Positions 54,416 through 63,667 of a stretch of 64,000 nucleotides of DNA are shown in pieces; the stretch's first letter is position 1, and every line of letters begins with the position of its first letter. The notes beneath the pieces are model-generated. The model made no database searches. It was not told the origin of the DNA and saw only the letters and a program-made list of their open reading frames with translations. The stretch is from Deferribacteres bacterium (GTDB lineage Bacteria > Chrysiogenota > Deferribacteres > Deferribacterales > Geovibrionaceae): the NCBI GenBank assembly GCA_023395255.1, contig JAEWZN010000016.1, positions 1 through 64,000 on the forward strand, written 5' to 3'. The position numbers were made by a program, and so were the translations under genes.

Positions 54416-55135
54416 ATGATGCGGGCAGGTCTATCTAATATTTCTCCATCAGGTTCATCGAAAGAATACAATCAGCAACTGTTTATCTGGATAGATATTT
54501 TAGGTTTCAGCAGTATCGTTGACAAGCCGGAAAACTATACTAAGCTTGCTAGCATACTAGATAACTTCAAAATTTCATTTACGGATATACAAGGATGCCA
54601 AGCGGAAGTAATATCTGATGGGATAATAATAAACATAGATATTTCCGATCGAAACACTATTAGCAGAGTATTTAAATCAATCGGAGAAAAACAGTACGAT
54701 TTTATCCTCAAGAATGAGCATTTTATTCGTGGAGGTATTGCGGTAGGGAGCAGGCTTGAACCAGATCAAAAAAACAAATCATACATCAGCAACGGACTAG
54801 CGAGGGCGGTAAAAATTGAGAACACAAAAATTAACTGGCCTATCGTTGGCACAAATAAAAATCATTTAAATGAAATTAGAAAAGTATTGAACATACAGGA
54901 TCCTGATGAAAATTTTAATCTTATAAAATGCTTTAATAAAAATGGTGAGGATATTTACTTTATTGATTTTATTAACGAAGAAAACGCATTGTTTTATAAG
55001 TTAATTGATAATAAAATAACTGAATATAAAGAAGAAACATCAGTGAGAGGTAAGTATGTCTGGCTTTTAAGGTATTATCATCACAAGTTTAAAAAACCTT
55101 CACAAAATAATTGCCTTGATGGGTGGATTTTATGA
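54416..55135 (+). CDS. class III nucleotide-cyclase-like protein, candidate defence signal synthase
   Basis: 239 residues, no signal peptide or membrane segment. The layout follows class III cyclases: FIWIDILGFSSIV with D27 at the first metal position, EVISDGIIINID with D68 at the second, a basic RGGIAVGSR strand (105-113), and ISNGLARAVKIE where N126-x3-R130 matches the transition-state Asn/Arg motif (VNxAAR). The base-specificity residues cannot be assigned by eye. Such small cyclases include Pycsar-type defence synthases; an inactive, cyclase-fold scaffold is the alternative. The stop overlaps the ATG of the next gene (ATGA). The gene is AT-rich unlike its neighbours, implying recent transfer. 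Confidence 0.65.
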   Translation: MMRAGLSNISPSGSSKEYNQQLFIWIDILGFSSIVDKPENYTKLASILDNFKISFTDIQGCQAEVISDGIIINIDISDRNTISRVFKSIGEKQYDFILKNEHFIRGGIAVGSRLEPDQKNKSYISNGLARAVKIENTKINWPIVGTNKNHLNEIRKVLNIQDPDENFNLIKCFNKNGEDIYFIDFINEENALFYKLIDNKITEYKEETSVRGKYVWLLRYYHHKFKKPSQNNCLDGWIL

Positions 55136-58100
55136 CATTTATAAATCTTGAATTACTAAAAAATAATCAAGAAGATGATAAAAGTGAGCTTGTTTATATA
55201 GATCAGATTGTAAGTAATAAGCTTTCAGTAATTCTGGGTTCACCTGGAAGCGGAAAAACATCTATTCTTAAAAAGTTTCAAGAAGAAAATAAAAGAACTT
55301 CACAATACACGACAGTCAGAGAATTTTTAATAAATAGCATTGAAATCAAGCAGGAAACTACTGTCTTATTGCTTGACGGACTGGATGAATACAGAAGTAT
55401 AGAAGCAGATAAATACTTTGTAACAAGGGAGCTAGCAAGCAAGCTGCGGGGTATCTCTTCTAATATAGTAATTGCTTGCAGAGAAATGGATTGGTACGGT
55501 GATAATGATATAGAAGCATTAAAAGATTACCTAGACTCAGATGTTAATATTTATTACGTTCAGCTTTTGAGTGATGACAAAAAACATGAACTGGCGCAAT
55601 GCTACGGTATTGCAAACACAGATGATTTTATTAAAAAATACAAAGATTACGGTTTTCTGGAAAACCCACAGATGTTCAAAATGCTGTATGAACTGTCCCA
55701 AAACTCCCCTGAACAAATTAAAACAAAAATGCAGCTTTTTGAAAAGTACATATCGTCAGCAAAAGAAAATAACCGCACAAGAAAATATTCAAACATAAAA
55801 AAGCTTAGCGAGCATGAAATTTTAGAATATGTCGGCTATTTAGCTTCTTATTATATACTATCAAGAGTCACAAAGTTTACTGATGATGTAATAAACAAGA
55901 TAAGTACCGATAAATACAGCGAAGAGAACTTAAAAAAAGCACTTGATACGGCTTTGTTTAACGATAACTGCTTTACCCACAGAACAATTGCGGAGTTTGC
56001 ATTTGCTTACTTCCTAAATAAGGTCTTTTTGAGTAGTGAAAGTGAAAATAATCTCAGAAAAATCCGTTCGCTGTTTATAGTTAATGACAGAATACCATCT
56101 GAATTGAGAGCAACCTATGCATGGCTATGTTCTATAAGTCAAAAAGAAGAATTAACTAACGCTGATCCCTACAATCAGATTATTTATGGAGACAACTCGC
56201 TTTTTGATATTGAATTAAAAAAAGAGATTATCAAACAAGTCAAAAAGTATTCACAGGAAACAGAGCCTTGGTTTATGAGCTCACTTCATGAACCGGAATT
56301 AATCGGATTCTATGACACCAAACTGGATGACTTTTTAATAAATGAATTTAAAGAGTCTCTAAATATAAAAACTCACTATCGTTTCTTCATTTCAACAATA
56401 ATTTCAACTGCAACCTGCCCTAGTGCAAAGTTAATTGACTTTATTAAAAACTATATTGATGATAATAATGAGGATTATTCAGCTAAAACCGACTTTATCC
56501 AACTGCTTAAGGCTGATGTCAGCTTTTTAAAGCAGGTTCTGGATAAAATAAAAAATGCTGAGATTCCTGATTCAAGAGATTTGATAAAAAACAAAATTCT
56601 TAGGTATTTGTACCCTAAAGAAATCATTCCGCATGAAGTTGTTGATTATGTCACACTATATCATCCTGACAGCTCTTTTGACTGTCTCTTCTTATTCTCG
56701 ACTCCTTATGAAGAGAAACTGAACCTTATTAAAAATCTTCTTATAAAGTTTAAAGAACCCCACAATAAAAAAATCAGAAGACGTTTATTTTTTCTGGAAA
56801 AATTCATCAATGATTACCTCCATGAAACAATATTCAGAGAACAAAATACTGCCGATGAAATATACTCAATTTTTTATGATTTAAGCAGTAGTTATGACTT
56901 CTTTCATTTTGATTTTGAAGCTTTCAGAATCAACTCTGAAGAAAATGAAACAGAAAAGCAAAACCGTCTGGAAAAGCTCTCAAACGATCTATACGCAAAG
57001 CATACAGACGATGATGCGAACATGGATATGCGCTATTTCATGATGAGTTTTTTCTCTAAATATCCTCCGACAAGACGAACAGAAATAATCATGAGTAAAT
57101 TCAATAACACTAACTCAAAAGAAAAAAATGAATCTCTTTTACATATTCTCATAATAGGATTACCAAAAAATAAATCGAGAAAACCTAAATTAACGGAGGA
57201 AATCAAAGAAGTTATTAAATCACATAAGCTAGAAGAAACACTGAATGAAATGCTGAAACCTAAAAAGTGGGAAATTGAACAACGAGAACATGAAAAAAAG
57301 AGTAAAAAAGAGTCCATAAAAATCAAAGAAGATAATGAAACATATTTCAGTACGAGATCGGATGATGATATTCTATCTGACTTCGATGATCTTTTTTTTA
57401 TATCCAGATTATTCTATATTACTCGTCAAAAATCAGAAATTAACTATCTGGAACAAAACACAGTTCAAAGACTCAGACAAATTATGAAACAAGCGATATT
57501 CCAACCTGTCAATAAGGAACTCTTAAGCTTGGAATCTTTGATAAATGACGCTCAATTAGAAAGCAGAAATGTTGATGACGTTTACTATGTATCGTGTGCT
57601 CTAAATAAACCGGAAGATCTTATTGCTCTCCATAAGACAATACTGGATTATGTTTTCATCCAATCATTAAGAAATGAAAATATTCATGGCATTATTCCAT
57701 TAAAATTTCACAACTATTATGAAAAAGAGTTCAAATCGAAATCCGAAAATATTATTAAGAATTTTTTAATTAGAATTTGTAAACACTTATTCAAAGAAAA
57801 CTATGAAACAGTTTCAAATTACTTAAAGAATACAAAATATAGCAGCCTCAGAAAGCTCGCCTCAATTTCAGTGTTCCAAAATAAAGATCTTTTTAATACA
57901 TTTTTATTTGAGTTTTTAAAAATATATGCTTTTAAGCTTTCCACAAATGATTTAGAAACACTCCAGCGAAATTCAGGAATTAATCAGGAGAATACCAATA
58001 TTATTGAAGCACTGTTATTATTAAATAACAACGACAAAGAAAACTTTACATTGGGATCTGCATTAGCTGTTTTCGGTTTGATGGATAAGGACGGAAAATA

Positions 58101-58917
58101 CTTTTCATTTAAAATTACAAATGAAATGAAAGTACGTCTTATTGATTTCATGTTGAATGTCTTTAATACTGAGGATCTTATCAAACATAGAAACGGAGTC
58201 CAATCAATCCACGACCAGTGCGCATCATTTTTGAGAGAACACATTATAAATGATTTGCCTTATAACGATTTAAAATATTTATTATCGCAACATAATAATG
58301 AGGGCGACATATGGAGATACCGAATTTTAAGCCGTCTTAATCAAATAGAATCAACAAGAGCGAATAACGGTTACAATCCTTATTCAATTGAAAGTACAAA
58401 AAATTTTATATTATCTAAAGCAATAATAAATAAAAAAGATTTCTTCGAAGAAGTATACGCCCGGTTGAAAAAACTGAAAGATAAAATTCAAAATAACAGA
58501 AATAACGAAAAGGATGCATTCTATAATCATCTTAAAAAGACAAAGACAAAAAAAGATGAAAATATGTGCAGAGATGAAATAATGCGTAACTTATCGAATC
58601 TGTACAATAAAGATATTCTGATTACAAAAGAGAAATATGAGGCAAATAACAGAGTTGACATCAATATCAAGTATAAAGCAAATACGGACTATGAAGTGCA
58701 GATTGAATGCAAAAATGACTCGAACAGTGAACTTTATAAAGGGGTAAATGAGCAACTATATAAAAAATATCTGAATGGCTGTGAATTCGGAATATATATT
58801 GTATTTTTCTTCAATAAAACGAAAAATCAAGAAAACATGGTAAACAAAATTATAAGCAATATTCCACAAGAAAAAAGTGATTCCATTAAAGTTCTCTGCA
58901 TAGATCTAACCTCTTAA
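55132..58917 (+). CDS. large NACHT/STAND-like NTPase with C-terminal PD-(D/E)xK-like nuclease domain
   Basis: 1261 residues from ATG 55132, coupled by ATGA to the cyclase-like gene (a GTG at 55123 would add 3). Near the N terminus are Walker A GSPGSGKT (36-43), Walker B VLLLDGLDEY (78-87) and a CREMDW motif (116-121). Around residue 285-305, FTHRTIAEFAFAYFL resembles the end of a NACHT winged-helix region. A long Lys/Asn/Glu-rich helical middle (about 320-1140) looks like a repeat sensor. Near the end, RVDINIKY then YEVQIECKND gives the D...ExK nuclease pattern, followed by NEQLYKKYLNGCEFGIYIVF. I infer an Avs/NLR-like effector that cuts nucleic acid when triggered. The AT-rich composition points to horizontal transfer. 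Confidence 0.75.
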   Translation: MTFINLELLKNNQEDDKSELVYIDQIVSNKLSVILGSPGSGKTSILKKFQEENKRTSQYTTVREFLINSIEIKQETTVLLLDGLDEYRSIEADKYFVTRELASKLRGISSNIVIACREMDWYGDNDIEALKDYLDSDVNIYYVQLLSDDKKHELAQCYGIANTDDFIKKYKDYGFLENPQMFKMLYELSQNSPEQIKTKMQLFEKYISSAKENNRTRKYSNIKKLSEHEILEYVGYLASYYILSRVTKFTDDVINKISTDKYSEENLKKALDTALFNDNCFTHRTIAEFAFAYFLNKVFLSSESENNLRKIRSLFIVNDRIPSELRATYAWLCSISQKEELTNADPYNQIIYGDNSLFDIELKKEIIKQVKKYSQETEPWFMSSLHEPELIGFYDTKLDDFLINEFKESLNIKTHYRFFISTIISTATCPSAKLIDFIKNYIDDNNEDYSAKTDFIQLLKADVSFLKQVLDKIKNAEIPDSRDLIKNKILRYLYPKEIIPHEVVDYVTLYHPDSSFDCLFLFSTPYEEKLNLIKNLLIKFKEPHNKKIRRRLFFLEKFINDYLHETIFREQNTADEIYSIFYDLSSSYDFFHFDFEAFRINSEENETEKQNRLEKLSNDLYAKHTDDDANMDMRYFMMSFFSKYPPTRRTEIIMSKFNNTNSKEKNESLLHILIIGLPKNKSRKPKLTEEIKEVIKSHKLEETLNEMLKPKKWEIEQREHEKKSKKESIKIKEDNETYFSTRSDDDILSDFDDLFFISRLFYITRQKSEINYLEQNTVQRLRQIMKQAIFQPVNKELLSLESLINDAQLESRNVDDVYYVSCALNKPEDLIALHKTILDYVFIQSLRNENIHGIIPLKFHNYYEKEFKSKSENIIKNFLIRICKHLFKENYETVSNYLKNTKYSSLRKLASISVFQNKDLFNTFLFEFLKIYAFKLSTNDLETLQRNSGINQENTNIIEALLLLNNNDKENFTLGSALAVFGLMDKDGKYFSFKITNEMKVRLIDFMLNVFNTEDLIKHRNGVQSIHDQCASFLREHIINDLPYNDLKYLLSQHNNEGDIWRYRILSRLNQIESTRANNGYNPYSIESTKNFILSKAIINKKDFFEEVYARLKKLKDKIQNNRNNEKDAFYNHLKKTKTKKDENMCRDEIMRNLSNLYNKDILITKEKYEANNRVDINIKYKANTDYEVQIECKNDSNSELYKGVNEQLYKKYLNGCEFGIYIVFFFNKTKNQENMVNKIISNIPQEKSDSIKVLCIDLTS

Positions 58918-58992
58918 AAATAAAACTGGCGAACAAAACATCTTTTTTATGCGTCCATTTTCTGATAGAATTTTTACCCGTCGGAGAGTTAA

Positions 58993-60348
58993 ATGTTCAG
59001 AAAATTATCAGCAGTCCTCATAATTATCATCCTCAGCGTAAGCTGCGGAGCGGCAAAGCACGAAAAGCCCGCGCAGGCTGATGATCAGCAGCCGAAGGCG
59101 GAGGCTGTGGCTCCTGTTCATCCCGAACATCAGCCGGATGCCTCCGAGTCCAGCAGGGTCACTCCCACTGTTCTTGCAATACGCAAAATTGAAGACAGCG
59201 TGGTGAACATCCGCACGGAAAAAACCGTGGAAACAAATGTCAGCCCCTTCTTTAATGATCCTTTTTTTGACGATTTCTTCGGACTGCGCAAACGCAGCTA
59301 CAAAACCCAGAGTCTGGGTTCCGGTGTTTTCATAAGCGATGACGGAACGGTGGTAACCAACTATCATGTGGTAAAAGACGCCACAACTATTTTTGTTATC
59401 ACCCGCGACAATGCCAACTACGAGGCGGAGTTTATCGGCGGGGACGAGTCCATTGACCTTGCTGTTCTGAAAATAAAAGACAATACAAAGAAATTTCCCG
59501 CGGCCACCCTCGGCACAAGCTCGGATGTGATGCTTGGCGAACCTATAATAGCCATAGGCAACCCCTACGGTCTCAGCAGTTCGGTGACAACAGGCGTAAT
59601 CAGCGCCGCGGCGAGGATGATGAACATCGGCAACAACTACAGCGTATTCATACAGACTGACGCACTCATAAACCCCGGCAACTCCGGCGGCCCGCTGATC
59701 AACATAAACGGTGAGGTGATAGGCATCAACACTGCAATCCACCGTCAGGCGCAGGGGATAGGCTTTTCCATCCCGGCGGACACCATAAAAAGAGTTCTAC
59801 CCGAAATAATTAAAAGCGGCAAGCTGCGCCGCGGCCATGTGGGTTTCACAGTCAAGGATACCGCTCAGGGTGAGGACATGATGCCTGTGATCGAATCCGT
59901 TGAAAAAAATTCCAATGCCGAAGAGATAGGGCTTAAACCCGGAGATCAGATTATTGAACTCGGCGGAGTGCCCATTAACAGTGAAGAGGTAATGTACCAC
60001 ATTCTCCGGAGCTACCCCCCCGGTTCGTCTGTGGAAGTAGGCATCAGAAGAGCAGACGGAACCTTTAAAGGAAGACTTGTACTCACAGAAAGGCCATCCG
60101 ATTTCGGATTAAAATATCTGGATACTAAATACGGTATTGCAGTGAACGAGAAAGATGGTTATCTTACCGTGGCAAAAAGCGAAGGTACGAGATATATAAC
60201 AACGGGCGACATAGTCGTAGCCCTCAACGGAACGGAGCTTAACAGTCTTGAGCAGCTCAGCCGGATGATTGAGGAAAATCAGGACAAACCGTTCATACTC
60301 ACTGTGTACAGAAACGGACGGCTTTTGCAGGTCAAGCTGAACCCTTGA
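58993..60348 (+). CDS. DegP/HtrA-type periplasmic serine protease
   Basis: 451 residues. An N-terminal export signal ending LSVSC, possibly a lipoprotein signal with an imperfect lipobox, precedes the trypsin-like domain. The triad is His in TVVTNYHVVKDATTI, Asp in GGDESIDLAVLKIKD and Ser in INPGNSGGPLININGEVIGI. Two PDZ domains follow (GFTVKDTAQGEDMMPVIESV; GIAVNEKDGYLTVAKSEGT). It degrades or refolds misfolded envelope proteins. Shine-Dalgarno CGGAGAG lies before ATG 58993. Its end is followed by the inverted pair of structured repeats. Confidence 0.93.
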   Translation: MFRKLSAVLIIIILSVSCGAAKHEKPAQADDQQPKAEAVAPVHPEHQPDASESSRVTPTVLAIRKIEDSVVNIRTEKTVETNVSPFFNDPFFDDFFGLRKRSYKTQSLGSGVFISDDGTVVTNYHVVKDATTIFVITRDNANYEAEFIGGDESIDLAVLKIKDNTKKFPAATLGTSSDVMLGEPIIAIGNPYGLSSSVTTGVISAAARMMNIGNNYSVFIQTDALINPGNSGGPLININGEVIGINTAIHRQAQGIGFSIPADTIKRVLPEIIKSGKLRRGHVGFTVKDTAQGEDMMPVIESVEKNSNAEEIGLKPGDQIIELGGVPINSEEVMYHILRSYPPGSSVEVGIRRADGTFKGRLVLTERPSDFGLKYLDTKYGIAVNEKDGYLTVAKSEGTRYITTGDIVVALNGTELNSLEQLSRMIEENQDKPFILTVYRNGRLLQVKLNP

Positions 60349-60355
60349 TCTTACA

Positions 60356-60450
60356 ATGCAAAAAACTACATCCTGTGTTTTTTGCATACACGCTCGCGCC
60401 TTGCTAAGCAAGGCTTCGCTGCGCACGGCGGGCGGCACATCCATGTGCCT
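60356..60450 (+). repeat. structured TCC-loop repeat, copy 4
   Basis: Hairpin 0 is a perfect 11-bp stem, ATGCAAAAAAC (60356-60366) with GTTTTTTGCAT (60377-60387), a one-base bulge and inner ACA-TCC-TGT. Core ACACGCTCGC; hairpin 1 GCCTTGC-TAA-GCAAGGC (60398-60414); core TTCGCTGCGCACGGCG (60415-60430); hairpin 2 GGCACA-TCCA-TGTGCC (60434-60449). It begins 8 bases after the degP stop and may end its transcript. Confidence 0.85.
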
Positions 60451-60500
60451 TGAAGATGACGGTGAGATAGATACGAGCACAGTACAATACACACGCCCAA

Positions 60501-60583
60501 CGCTCCCAAGGACGGGAGCGCGCCGTGCGAAGCGGAGACGAACGAAGTTCGGCGCGAGCGTGTACGGAAATACGACAGGATGT
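60501..60583 (-). repeat. structured TCC-loop repeat, copy 5 (inverted relative to copies 1-4)
   Basis: Read on the minus strand it has ACATCCTGT (60575-60583), core TACACGCTCGCGCC (60551-60564), a hairpin CGAAC-TTC-GTTCG (60539-60551), core CGCTTCGCACGGCG, and a hairpin CGCTCCC-GTCCTT-GGGAGCG (60501-60520). It faces copy 4 across about 50 bases. The rest of the 60349-60613 gap holds no gene. Confidence 0.75.
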
Positions 60584-60613
60584 ACGGATTTTTGTTATAA
60601 ATAAGAGGTATTA

Positions 60614-61735
60614 ATGAGCAAAGCTTTTCTTGTGCTGGAAGACGGCACTGTGTTTGAAGGAAAAAGTTTCGGAGCAGACGGAACGTCAGAAGGTGAAGTG
60701 GTCTTCAACACCTCCATAACAGGTTATCAGGAAATACTCACTGACCCCTCCTACTACGGACAGATGGTGGCAATGACCTACCCGCTGATAGGCAACTACG
60801 GTGTTAACGAAGAGGATTTCGAGGCCGACCGCCCTTACCTCTCCGCTTTCATAGTCAAAGAGCACAGCAGAGTGCACTCAAACTACAGGTCTAACGGCAG
60901 TCTGGGTGATTTCCTTAAAAAATACGGCGTAATCGGCATAGAAGGCATAGACACCAGAAAGCTTGTCCGCCACATAAGGGAAAGAGGCTCAATGAACGCC
61001 GTTATCTCCACTCAGACGGAGGACATCGAAGCGCTCAGAAAACAGGCTGCAGGCATACAGACCATAGTAGGCAGAGACCTTGTGAAGGAAGTTACCTGTC
61101 AGAAACCATACGAGTGGACTCAGACAAGCTGGCAGCTCGGCACTGGCTACGGAAATGTTGAAAGCCCCAAATACCACATTGCCGCGATAGATTTCGGCAT
61201 AAAAAGAAACATCCTGCGCAATATGGCGGATCTCGGCTGCAAAGTGACGGTTGTTCCCGCCACTGCCACAGCAGATGAGATAGATGCTCTCAGACCTGAC
61301 GGAGTTTTCCTCTCCAACGGCCCCGGAGACCCAGAAGCAGTCACATACGGAATAGAGCTCACAAGACAGCTTATAGGCAAATACCCCATGTTCGGCATAT
61401 GCCTCGGCAACCAGATTCTGGGTCTTGCCCTCGGCGGAAAAACATACAAGCTGAAATTCGGCCACCACGGCGGCAATCAGCCTGTTATGGATAACGAGAC
61501 AGGGAAAGTCGAGATAACCGCTCAGAACCACTGCTTCGCCGTCGATATTGAAAGTCTGGGCGATCAGGTTGAAGTAACTCACATGAACCTCAACGATAAG
61601 ACAGTTGAGGGGCTGAAACATAAAAAATATCCGATATTCGCCGTTCAGTACCACCCTGAAAACGGTCCCGGACCCCATGATGCAACTTATCTTTTCAAAA
61701 GGTTCGTTGACATGATAGAGGAGAGCAAGGCGTAG
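60614..61735 (+). CDS. carA: carbamoyl-phosphate synthase small (glutaminase) subunit
   Basis: 373 residues. N-terminal domain: LEDGTVFEGKSFGADGTSEG, VVFNTSITGYQEILTDPSYY. Class I glutaminase: GVFLSNGPGDPEAVTYGIEL, FGICLGNQILGLALGGKTYK with the catalytic Cys, and VQYHPENGPGPHDATYLFKR. It feeds ammonia to CarB for arginine and pyrimidine synthesis; carB is not in the window. Shine-Dalgarno AGAGG precedes ATG 60614. Confidence 0.97.
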   Translation: MSKAFLVLEDGTVFEGKSFGADGTSEGEVVFNTSITGYQEILTDPSYYGQMVAMTYPLIGNYGVNEEDFEADRPYLSAFIVKEHSRVHSNYRSNGSLGDFLKKYGVIGIEGIDTRKLVRHIRERGSMNAVISTQTEDIEALRKQAAGIQTIVGRDLVKEVTCQKPYEWTQTSWQLGTGYGNVESPKYHIAAIDFGIKRNILRNMADLGCKVTVVPATATADEIDALRPDGVFLSNGPGDPEAVTYGIELTRQLIGKYPMFGICLGNQILGLALGGKTYKLKFGHHGGNQPVMDNETGKVEITAQNHCFAVDIESLGDQVEVTHMNLNDKTVEGLKHKKYPIFAVQYHPENGPGPHDATYLFKRFVDMIEESKA

Positions 61736-61739
61736 GGCG

Positions 61740-62756
61740 ATGGTTAAAAAAATCATCGCCGCCGTTATTATAACGACAGTTATTGCTTTTGCGGTGACAG
61801 GTGTTCTGGGCTTATGGATCGTGAAATGCGAAAAGTTTCTGGAAACAACGGAAGTCACCCTTGAGCTTGACCTGCCTAAAAACGGCACATTTAATCAGTT
61901 TTACGACAGGGTGTTCACCTACCTGAACACCCCTCCCTATTTCCGGGAATACCTGATCCACGTCAAAAAGGCCGACAGGCGCATAAAATACGGCTACTAC
62001 CGTGCCGAAAACATGCTGCTCAGGGATTATCTGGAAAATATTTTTAAGGGAACACAGTCCACTCTTAAGATAACCATCCCGGAAGGCTACAACATACACG
62101 ACATAGCGTCAGTCCTTGAAAAGGCAAATATAATAAATGCCGAGGACTTCCTGAAAACGGCTCTGGATGATGAGTTCATTTTCAGACTGACGGGAATCCC
62201 CGCCCCCACCATTGAAGGCTTCCTTTACCCCGATACATACTTCTTTCCGCCTTATACCAAGGCGGATTATATTATACGCACAATGTACGCCAACTTCCTG
62301 AACAATCTGCCCTATGACTTCGCCGAACGCGCGGAGGAAAAAGGCTTAACCTTTTATCAGGCTTTGATACTGGCTTCAATAGTCCAGAAAGAGACCTACA
62401 TAGATGAAGAGGCGAAAACCGTTGCCTCCGTCTTCTATAACAGGCTGAAAAAACGGATGCGGCTTCAGGCTGATCCCACAATAATTTACGGGAAATACGC
62501 CGAGTTTGACGGAAACATCCGCAAGGAAGATATAAGAGACGGTGAAAACCCTTACAACACATACGTTATACGCGGGCTTCCCCCCACTCCTATCTCCAAT
62601 CCGGACAGGCAGTCCCTTGAGGCGGCGGCATACCCAGCCGAGACCGATTATCTCTTTTTCGTAGCCAGACAGGACAGGACACACGTTTTCACAAAAACAT
62701 ACGACGAACACCGCAGACAGGTCTATCTGCATCAGATAAAACGGGGGCAGAAATGA
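61740..62756 (+). CDS. mltG: endolytic murein transglycosylase MltG (YceG family)
   Basis: 338 residues. One N-terminal membrane segment (IIAAVIITTVIAFAVTGVLG) and a LysM-like region precede the YceG domain: ITIPEGYNIHDIASVLEKAN, LYPDTYFFPPYTK, and the catalytic-Glu segment LASIVQKETYIDEEAKTVAS, then RMRLQADPTIIYGKY, YNTYVIRGLPPTPISNPDRQ. It cleaves nascent glycan strands as a possible terminator of chain growth. It lies 4 bases after carA and overlaps ppx (ATGA). Confidence 0.95.
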   Translation: MVKKIIAAVIITTVIAFAVTGVLGLWIVKCEKFLETTEVTLELDLPKNGTFNQFYDRVFTYLNTPPYFREYLIHVKKADRRIKYGYYRAENMLLRDYLENIFKGTQSTLKITIPEGYNIHDIASVLEKANIINAEDFLKTALDDEFIFRLTGIPAPTIEGFLYPDTYFFPPYTKADYIIRTMYANFLNNLPYDFAERAEEKGLTFYQALILASIVQKETYIDEEAKTVASVFYNRLKKRMRLQADPTIIYGKYAEFDGNIRKEDIRDGENPYNTYVIRGLPPTPISNPDRQSLEAAAYPAETDYLFFVARQDRTHVFTKTYDEHRRQVYLHQIKRGQK

Positions 62757-63667
62757 GAGTGGCCGCCATAGATATAGGCTCAAATGCCGTAAGGCTCATT
62801 ATAGCTGAGGTTCAGCACGGAACCCTCACCGAAATTATCCACACGGACAGAATTATAACAAGGCTCGGCAACGGGCTTAAAAATACAGGCAGAATCTCAG
62901 AGGAATCTGCCCTGAAAACTCTCATTGCCCTCCAGAAGTTTGCAAAAGCCGCAGAGGAGCATAAGGCGGGCAAGCTGGCGGCTGTGGCAACCAGTGCAGT
63001 GCGTGAATGTTCCAACAGGGACGACCTGCTGATACCTGCCCGCGAGATAGGCGTGAATATAAACGTAATAGACGGCGAAACCGAGGCCGCCCTTGAGCTG
63101 GCGGGTGTGCAGTCCGGCATAGAGACAGGCGGACGCAGAACCCTGATTTTCGATATAGGCGGCGGTTCCACTGAGTTTATATATATTGAGCCGAATGTGC
63201 CCGCAAAGGTAATGAGCATACCCCTGGGTGTTGTGAAAATGGCTGACTCATACAACTTCCGCGATGTCTGCATCGAAGAGCACATGGACAGAATCCGCAT
63301 ACCACTGTTTACAATTCTTAACGATGTAAGAAAAGAGATGGATTTTCAGCCGGAACTCCTTATCGGCAGTGCGGGAACCCCAACAACCCTTGCCGCGATT
63401 GATCTTGAGATGAAAGAGTATGACTGGAGAAAAATAAACGGTTACCCCTTGAAAAAATCGAGGATAGAACAAATATTCACTAAGTTATGTTCGCTCACGG
63501 TGGAGGAAAGGCTCCTTCTGCCCGGAATGGAAAAGGGACGCGAGGATCTTCTTATCCCCGGAACCCTCATCACGCTGGAGCTTATGTGCATGACGGGAAC
63601 GGAAACACTCACTGTTTCCGACTTCGGTTTAAGGGAGGGTCTAGCTGTTGCAGCCGCAAACAATTAA
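62753..63667 (+). CDS. Ppx/GppA-family exopolyphosphatase
   Basis: 304 residues, the short single-domain-pair form. The actin-like fold motifs are MRVAAIDIGSNAVRLIIAEV, ATSAVRECSNRDDLLI, LIFDIGGGSTEFIYIEPNVP and LIGSAGTPTTLAAIDLEM, ending TVSDFGLREGLAVAAANN. It hydrolyses polyphosphate or pppGpp; which one is not clear from sequence. It overlaps mltG and the following DUF445 gene. Confidence 0.93.
   Translation: MRVAAIDIGSNAVRLIIAEVQHGTLTEIIHTDRIITRLGNGLKNTGRISEESALKTLIALQKFAKAAEEHKAGKLAAVATSAVRECSNRDDLLIPAREIGVNINVIDGETEAALELAGVQSGIETGGRRTLIFDIGGGSTEFIYIEPNVPAKVMSIPLGVVKMADSYNFRDVCIEEHMDRIRIPLFTILNDVRKEMDFQPELLIGSAGTPTTLAAIDLEMKEYDWRKINGYPLKKSRIEQIFTKLCSLTVEERLLLPGMEKGREDLLIPGTLITLELMCMTGTETLTVSDFGLREGLAVAAANN

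Noticed and set aside
60356..60604. Short open frame between degP and carA
   Set aside because: It is translated repeat DNA (copies 4 and 5). Similar peptides arise at the ribE copy, which explains the apparent conservation without a gene.
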